From the NCBI RefSeq assembly GCF_009469615.1, contig NZ_SSXX01000007.1, positions 1 through 64,000 on the forward strand: a stretch of 64,000 nt of DNA. Direction: 5' to 3'. Positions 62,899 through 64,000 of the stretch are shown piece after piece; position 1 is the first letter of the stretch, and every line of letters starts with the position of its first letter. The notes below the pieces were generated by a model. The model saw nothing but the letters and a program-made list of their open reading frames with translations, did no database searches and had not been told where the DNA came from. This stretch comes from Dechloromonas sp. H13 (GTDB taxonomy: Bacteria > Pseudomonadota > Gammaproteobacteria > Burkholderiales > Rhodocyclaceae). The position numbers were made by a program, and so were the translations under genes.

Positions 62899-64000
62899 AT
62901 GTTGCCGCCGTCGCTCGACGCCTACACGGAGAAGCACCTGCGCGAGTGGCTGGGCCAGCGCGAACTGGACAAGGCGCGCCCCTATGTCGAGGTCGTCCGC
63001 GATCTCGAGGTCGACCCGGAATTCATCCGCGCCGTAGTGCCCGGCACGGCGCGCAAGCCCTACCTGGCGATGGCCAAGCTGGTCACCGGCAAGCAGGGCG
63101 TGCAGACCCTGGCCAGCACCTGCACCTGCCCGGTCGGCGGCCATTGCAAGCACGTCGCGGCGATGCTGCTGCGCGCCATGGAAGAGCGCAGCACGCCCGA
63201 CCGCGTCAGCCCCGGCGTCCTGTCGTGGGTCGAGGACCTGCGCCGCGCCTCGATCGCCGTCGCCAAGAAGAAGGCGCGCCCGTCAGGCGCCCGCCAGCAG
63301 CTGTTCTACCTGCTGAAGTGGACGGCCGACCAGCGCCATTTCGGCATCGAGATCGCCAAGGGCAAGTTCCCGGACAGCGCCGAGGAGTGGTGGAATATCG
63401 AGCGCGCGCTGGTCAATCCGCCGCAGTTCGTCAACGAGGAAGACCTCGGCATCCTGCGCCCGCTGTGGGCCGACCGCCTGCACGAAAGCGGCCTGCGCGC
63501 CTTCGGCCTCGGACCGCGGCACGGCGCCGAGGTACTGCAGCGCCTGGTGCAGAGCGGCCGCTTCTACGCCGACAACGGCGACGGCCTGCCGCTCACCGAG
63601 GGCCAGCCGCGCCCGGCCACCGTCGGCTGGCGGGTCGACGCGCGCGGGATGCAGCGCCCGCTGCTGCTCGCCCAGCCGGCGGCGGCGCTGATCGTCCCGG
63701 TCCAGCCGCCGTGGTATGTCGACCTGGCCGAAGGCGAGGCCGGCCCGCTCGAGGTGGCCGGCAATCCGGCGGTCATCGCCCGCCTGTTCAGCCTGCCGCC
63801 GCTGTCGGCCCGCGAGGCGGCCGTGGTCGCCCAGACCCTCTCCGAACTGGCGCCCGAACTGCCGAAACCGGCCGAGGACGCCACCGTCCGCCTGCGCACG
63901 GTGGACGCGCCGCTGCAGCCGGTCCTCCAGCTCGACACCGTGCCGACCCACGGCAACCGGGCGTGGCGCGGCTACCCGGCCTGCCTGGCCGGCGACTACT
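62899..64000 (+). CDS. SWIM zinc-finger protein, N-terminal part of probable SNF2-type helicase (cut by window edge)
   Basis: The first 367 codons are present and run off the right edge. ATG 62899 starts MLPPSLDAYTEKHLREWLGQ. A SWIM zinc-finger motif, STCTCPVGGHCKHVAAMLL (Cys-x-Cys then Cys-x-His), lies at about residues 73-91. The following region, RARPSGARQQLFYLL-like, is typical of the N-terminal part of bacterial SWIM-SNF2 helicases (HepA relatives). No helicase motif is within the window, so the helicase assignment is inferred. It starts 8 bases after ubiB, possibly co-transcribed. Confidence 0.8.
   Translation, partial: MLPPSLDAYTEKHLREWLGQRELDKARPYVEVVRDLEVDPEFIRAVVPGTARKPYLAMAKLVTGKQGVQTLASTCTCPVGGHCKHVAAMLLRAMEERSTPDRVSPGVLSWVEDLRRASIAVAKKKARPSGARQQLFYLLKWTADQRHFGIEIAKGKFPDSAEEWWNIERALVNPPQFVNEEDLGILRPLWADRLHESGLRAFGLGPRHGAEVLQRLVQSGRFYADNGDGLPLTEGQPRPATVGWRVDARGMQRPLLLAQPAAALIVPVQPPWYVDLAEGEAGPLEVAGNPAVIARLFSLPPLSAREAAVVAQTLSELAPELPKPAEDATVRLRTVDAPLQPVLQLDTVPTHGNRAWRGYPACLAGDY

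Overview
The window looks like a piece of a GC-rich betaproteobacterial chromosome, most likely Rhodocyclales (Dechloromonas/Azonexus/Azospira-like). This is inferred from gene content and order (argS-SPOR-dsbA-SDR, thiS-thiG-trmB, gmk-rpoZ-spoT, rph-rdgB-hemW, napGH, rpoH with a CIRCE box) and not from a database match. Most of it is ordinary housekeeping chromosome, interrupted by two accessory stretches.

Layout. (1) 1-827: the end of an IS3-family element inserted in a DUF4328 membrane-protein gene. (2) 1133-9550: a small integrative element, all on the minus strand. It carries a tyrosine integrase, an integrase-arm-only protein, an AlpA/Xis-like regulator, an HTH protein, a Toprim/DUF927 primase-helicase and several unknowns. 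It abuts the glnA terminator. (3) 9670-24316: glnA with a sigma54 promoter and two NtrC sites, a CDF transporter, a rhodanese, nadA, an EEP phosphatase and cardiolipin synthase. Then come gluQ and a GNAT enzyme, a YqhA protein, a QseBC-like two-component pair next to a DegQ-like protease, a flavodoxin and an orphan amino-acid-binding protein. (4) 24650-33919: a second accessory region. It holds a tightly overlapping three-gene operon (caspase-like peptidase, beta-domain/helical partner, ComEC-type metallo-beta-lactamase-fold protein), an intact IS30 element with a 2-bp target duplication, and a LysR/DUF1993/quinone-oxidoreductase cluster. (5) 34076-64000: core genome. This includes rpoH under a perfect CIRCE, napGH, the tatD-dadA-spoT-rpoZ-gmk cluster, kbp, yicC, a Ser/Thr kinase with a PP2C partner that carries an in-frame amber codon, rph-rdgB-hemW, a sigma54-activator two-component system, then rdgC, trmB, thiGS, dsbA, argS and ubiB. 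It ends in a SWIM-domain protein cut by the window edge.

How the parts work together. The caspase/MBL operon is the best candidate for a poorly described system. It has its own near-consensus sigma70 promoter and start/stop overlaps at both junctions. It encodes a peptidase with a visible His/Cys dyad and a metallohydrolase with complete ComEC-type motifs, linked by a protein sharing a beta-rich module with the peptidase. A conflict or defence role is inferred from this architecture and the mobile setting, and nothing in the window proves it. Other regulatory links are visible directly: nitrogen control of glnA, a CTTAAG-N5-CTTAAG box between the QseBC-like genes and degQ, and HrcA-type control of rpoH. 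No rRNA, tRNA or CRISPR array was found.
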